NCBI GenBank assembly: GCA_020341875.1
Contig: CP070839.1
Location: 2,253,300 to 2,288,713 of the forward strand
Length of the DNA stretch: 35,414 bases
Direction: 5' to 3'
Source of the DNA: Candidatus Zixiibacteriota bacterium
GTDB lineage: Bacteria > Zixibacteria > MSB-5A5 > SM1-73
Numbering within the stretch: the stretch's first letter is position 1; each line of letters opens with the position of its first letter. A model generated the notes under the pieces. It worked only from the letters and a program-made list of their open reading frames with translations. It was not told the DNA's origin and did no database searches. Positions 32,354 to 35,414 of this stretch are shown here, one piece after another. Both the position numbers and the translations under genes were made by a program.

Positions 32354-32550
32354 CAGGCCGTGAGCCTGCCGCAGTGGAAAAGGCCTTCAGCCGATATCAG
32401 TTATCTTTAAAGGTTTTTTGCCGATTTTAGAGGAGAAGCCTTGATGTTGCGCAAATCAGAGCAGTCAGCAAAGCTTGATCCCGGATTCAGTCCGGCAGAT
32501 CGTCGTTTTTTCGTCCATAACGCGAGAAAGACTGGTAAGGAGGTTTCGAG

Positions 32551-34740
32551 ATGAAGAGAGCTGTCTCTTTGTGTTTGATTCTGATCTTGACTGTATTCGC
32601 AACCAGCTCCGTCTGCCGCGCAGACGTTAGCCGTTCCGGCGTTCTGTTCCTGCGGATCGCGGCCGGGGCCAGGGCGGCCGGTATGGGTGAGGCCTTCGTG
32701 GCGATCTCGGACGATGCCACCGCCACCCACTGGAATCCGGCCGGCCTGGGAGTTTACCCTTTAACCTCAGCTTGGCTGCAGTATCCGCTACCTCTCGAGT
32801 TCGAGCCCAAGTCCATAGCCCTGCTAAGAAACGAGGTGCCGGAGTTGAACTACAAGCGATACGACGTCTGGGCCATTAGTGATCTGGACCTGTTCCGCCT
32901 GCACAGATCGAAGTGGGTTAAAGACGACCAGGCTCAATTCACCGATACCCTCACCTGCACGGCCTCGGACGGGAAGCTGTTATGGGTAGGGAGCAAGGAT
33001 GGGCTCTTCTCCTTTGACGGGAAAACATGGGAGAGATACTCTACCGAGAAAGGACTGCCTTCCAACCACATCACCGCCGTTCTCCCCATCTCCAGACGAT
33101 TGGTCTGGGTGGGGACGGATCGGGGCATTGTCAAATTCGACGGGGCCAAATGGACCGAGGTTCCGCTGGGTGACGGGGCGGGCGATCTGCAGGTGGTCGC
33201 CTTCACCAACCGTGGGGAGCGCGAGATGTGGGCCGCCACCAGAGCAAGATTGTTCAAGTTCGACGGCCAATCATGGCAGCCTCACGAGAACTACACGGTC
33301 AGAATCGGTGACAACCTGGAGAGGGTGGTGAGGAGGTTTGTGAGAAGCCGAAACGAGAAGCGGATTCTTCAGGCCCTGGAGGTGGTCAAAACCTATAACG
33401 CCATGACCGATACCGCGGTGACCCCGGGTGACACGCTTAAGCTTCCCTTTGAACTCGGGCTGAACGGACAGGTGACGGCCCTGGCTCTGGATGACCAGCA
33501 AAACCTCTGGGTGGGGACCGATCGGGGTCTGAAACGGTATACCGAAACCATGTGGCACGCCTACGGATACAAAGTCTATACTGCTGCGGAGGGAGACGAC
33601 GTCAAGGCCGCGGCGAGAAAGTTCCTGAGATCGCAGGATGAAGACAAAATCTCCAGGCTCTCCGACATGATCACAGAGTACAACAACTTGGGCCCGGACG
33701 GAAAGCTCGAGGCCGGGGAGAAGATATATGTCTACTTCAACGCCACCGGCAGTAAGATCTTGTCCGTGGCGGACGCGGGGGGAGGCAAACTCTTCGTGGG
33801 TACTCAGTACGGAACCGTGAGGTGGGACGGGGAAAGCTGGGCAAGGTATTATCATGGTGGGCTGGAAAGGGCCAGGACCAAAAGAATCATCCACAGAGAC
33901 GGCGAACTCTGGTTTGTCACTTCAGAGAAAGTGGTGATATATGCGCACGCCAAAAAAGAGATAACCTTCATGCATGCCAACTGGCTGCCCGAGCTGGCTT
34001 CGGATTTATATTATGAATATCTCTCCTACGTTCACCACATGGAGGGATGGGGTACTGTAGGCTTTAACATGACCTTTCTTTCGCTTGGGCAGAACATCCG
34101 TACCGACGAATTCGGACAAGAAAAGGGAACCTTCGACAGCTTCGAGATGGCTGTGGGCTTCTCTTACGGTACCCGGCTGAACCCCAACCTGTCTACCGGA
34201 CTCTCGGCCAAGATTATCTACAGCCACCTGGCTGATCAGGGAGCCGGGTTGGAGAAGGGGAAGGGGTCCGGATCATCCTTTGCTCTGGATGCCGGGCTTC
34301 TGTACAAGACCTTCGTCAAAAGGCTCACCCTCGGGGCCGCCCTGACCAACCTGGGTCCGAACATCGCCTATATCGACCTGAACCAGTCCGACCCCCTGCC
34401 CCGGAATCTGGCAGTCGGTTTGGCCTACCGCATCGTGGACACCCCGTTCAATCGCCTGACCGCCACCTTCGAGGTGAACAAAGAGCTGGTGGGTCTGGAC
34501 GATCCGATAGGCACGGAGTTCGACGAAGCCATAGAGAATATGGGAATCGAGTACTGGTATGGAACTTATGTTGCGTTGAGAGCCGGGTATATCTACGATC
34601 AGGCGGGAGACATCAGAACCGCTACTTTCGGAGCAGGGTTGCAGTACGGCCTCTTTCGCTTCGATTTCGCCTACATTCCCTCGTCCAAGGACCTGGCATT
34701 GGCCAACACCATGCGGTTCTCCATGACGGGAAGATTCTAA
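32551..34740 (+). CDS. porV: PorV-like outer-membrane protein with inserted propeller and LysM-like segments
   Basis: 729 residues. A signal peptide (1-24) precedes the PorV/PorQ start (about 25-70, FLRIAAGARAAGMGEAFVAI and HWNPAGLG). About 400 inserted residues follow: propeller blades (LWVGSKDGLFSFDGKTW, VWVGTDRGIVKFDGAKW, LWVGTDRGLKRY, LFVGTQYGTVRWDGESW) with two LysM-like segments (about 247-300 and 339-396, YTVRIGDNLERVVRRF and YKVYTAAEGDDVKAAARKF). The barrel resumes at about 495 (WGTVGFNMTFLSLG) and ends in a terminal aromatic (GRF). PorV shuttles type IX cargo to PorU. The insertion would face outside or the periplasm and might bind glycans. AAGGAGG precedes the ATG. The gap 32354-32550 shows a CAGGC/GCCTG hairpin at about 32355. 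Confidence 0.8.
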   Translation: MKRAVSLCLILILTVFATSSVCRADVSRSGVLFLRIAAGARAAGMGEAFVAISDDATATHWNPAGLGVYPLTSAWLQYPLPLEFEPKSIALLRNEVPELNYKRYDVWAISDLDLFRLHRSKWVKDDQAQFTDTLTCTASDGKLLWVGSKDGLFSFDGKTWERYSTEKGLPSNHITAVLPISRRLVWVGTDRGIVKFDGAKWTEVPLGDGAGDLQVVAFTNRGEREMWAATRARLFKFDGQSWQPHENYTVRIGDNLERVVRRFVRSRNEKRILQALEVVKTYNAMTDTAVTPGDTLKLPFELGLNGQVTALALDDQQNLWVGTDRGLKRYTETMWHAYGYKVYTAAEGDDVKAAARKFLRSQDEDKISRLSDMITEYNNLGPDGKLEAGEKIYVYFNATGSKILSVADAGGGKLFVGTQYGTVRWDGESWARYYHGGLERARTKRIIHRDGELWFVTSEKVVIYAHAKKEITFMHANWLPELASDLYYEYLSYVHHMEGWGTVGFNMTFLSLGQNIRTDEFGQEKGTFDSFEMAVGFSYGTRLNPNLSTGLSAKIIYSHLADQGAGLEKGKGSGSSFALDAGLLYKTFVKRLTLGAALTNLGPNIAYIDLNQSDPLPRNLAVGLAYRIVDTPFNRLTATFEVNKELVGLDDPIGTEFDEAIENMGIEYWYGTYVALRAGYIYDQAGDIRTATFGAGLQYGLFRFDFAYIPSSKDLALANTMRFSMTGRF

Positions 34741-34772
34741 CCTGGCGGGACTTGAAAGGATAAGCCATAGTC

Positions 34773-34802
34773 ACCAGCACCTAACTTAAGTTAGGTGCTG
34801 GT
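34773..34802. promoter_or_regulatory. Perfect 30-bp palindrome before the M6 protease gene
   Basis: A 15-bp arm (ACCAGCACCTAACTT) meets its exact inverse with no spacer, centred on CTTAAG. No T run follows, so it is not a typical terminator. It ends three bases before the GGAG ribosome site of the next gene. It may be an operator, or an RNA hairpin separating porV from the next gene. Confidence 0.7.
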
Positions 34803-34814
34803 TCGGAGATTCAT

Positions 34815-35414
34815 GTGAAGCGCACCCTGACCTTTCTCAGACCTGTAGCCGCAGCGGCAATCATGCTGTTGTTTTTCGGCAGCCTGACTCGAGCAGGCTC
34901 GGAGAGGATTCTGCGGATTCACAGCAAAGAGCCCTTGAGCGTCGAGAAAAGATCGGCATTCAAAAGCGACGTGTCGCAGAGGAACCTGCTGAGCCTGGAG
35001 AGAGAGACCCCTTACTCTCTGCCTCGCCTCTCCAAGTTAGCTCCATCGACGGCCACGACCCTGAAGGTACTGGGAATAAGGGTGGAGTTTGAGGAGGAGG
35101 TGCCGGACGATCCCCGGACCACAGGGAGCGGTCTTTTCGACATGAGAAGTCAGGACGACTTTCTTGCCGAGGAAGGACACCTAATAGATCCTTCACCCCA
35201 TCACAGCCTTTATTTTGAGAAGCACATCCTGGCACTGCACAACTACTGGTGGACAGTCTCGGAAGAGCAACTCTCACTTGAAGGAGAAGTCTTTCCGAAG
35301 GACGATAACGTGGCTTACCGGTTGCCTGAGCCGATGGTCTACTACGGCGCCCCGGATTCGTCCCTCGCGGTAAAGATAGAAATGCTCACCCGGTTCTTTC
35401 GCGACTGTTTCAAC
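34815..35414 (+). CDS. M6-type secreted metalloprotease, N-terminal part (cut by window end)
   Basis: 200 codons are visible with no stop before the window edge. The start is GTG, with GGAG (34805-34808) six bases upstream; an ATG two bases earlier is followed at once by a stop. A signal peptide (about 1-32, LTFLRPVAAAAIMLLFFGS) precedes a polar stretch. From about residue 75 comes the lead-in of immune inhibitor A/M6 proteases: LKVLGIRVEFEEEVPDDP, SLYFEKHILALHNYWWTVS and YRLPEPMVYYG. The HExxH zinc motif would lie beyond the window, so activity cannot be judged. Following PorU and PorV, it is a plausible type IX cargo; a C-terminal sorting domain would confirm that. Confidence 0.75.
   Translation, partial: MKRTLTFLRPVAAAAIMLLFFGSLTRAGSERILRIHSKEPLSVEKRSAFKSDVSQRNLLSLERETPYSLPRLSKLAPSTATTLKVLGIRVEFEEEVPDDPRTTGSGLFDMRSQDDFLAEEGHLIDPSPHHSLYFEKHILALHNYWWTVSEEQLSLEGEVFPKDDNVAYRLPEPMVYYGAPDSSLAVKIEMLTRFFRDCFN

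Overview
The window looks like a chromosomal fragment (mid-50s % GC by eye) of an uncultivated, diderm, FCB-type bacterium. A Zixibacteria-like or related candidate phylum is my best guess. The reasons are paired dockerin-like repeats ending in a double Asp-rich motif, fibrous secreted proteins with a shared INYQGKL-type N-terminal domain, and a PorU/PorV pair typical of type IX secretion. The taxon is inference; there is no rRNA or tRNA in the window.

Layout. 1-900: a gene-poor left end, a terminator and a cold-shock protein gene. 917-4299: a class A penicillin-binding protein diverging from an asparaginase II-type gene. 4366-15740: three tandem, diverged copies of one minus-strand cassette. 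Each copy has a conserved promoter, a long conserved 5' leader, a large secreted fibrous protein, a small dockerin-like protein and a similar hairpin terminator; copy A also carries a C10 (streptopain-type) protease. A broken 3' piece of the asparaginase gene (15799-15930) lies just beyond the far end of this array. 16010-19460: a compact RiPP-like locus with one radical SAM/SPASM enzyme, two tiny related precursor-like peptides and a second radical SAM/SPASM enzyme, bracketed by diverged direct repeats. 19619-27939: mostly metabolic and housekeeping genes (HD hydrolase, TrpB2, Thi4, M48 protease, LeuC, DUF554, class II aldolase), interrupted by two selfish-looking insertions: a REP-associated transposase between two cloverleaf REP repeats, and a four-helix-bundle (S23) gene between inverted TTCAAAGG repeats. 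28063-35414: a secretion block with PorU-like C25 protease, a PorV-like outer-membrane protein with a propeller and LysM-like insertion, and the start of an M6-type secreted metalloprotease.

How it fits together. The left array and the right block both concern secreted or surface proteins. PorU and PorV would process and deliver type IX cargo, and the M6 protease is a plausible cargo. The dockerin-like proteins would need cohesin-type partners encoded elsewhere. The most novel candidate is the radical SAM locus: two short peptides share an N-terminal MMRYIVKP leader and a C(x)RFFPILPP core, and sit between two [4Fe-4S] maturases. I do not recognise this precursor family.
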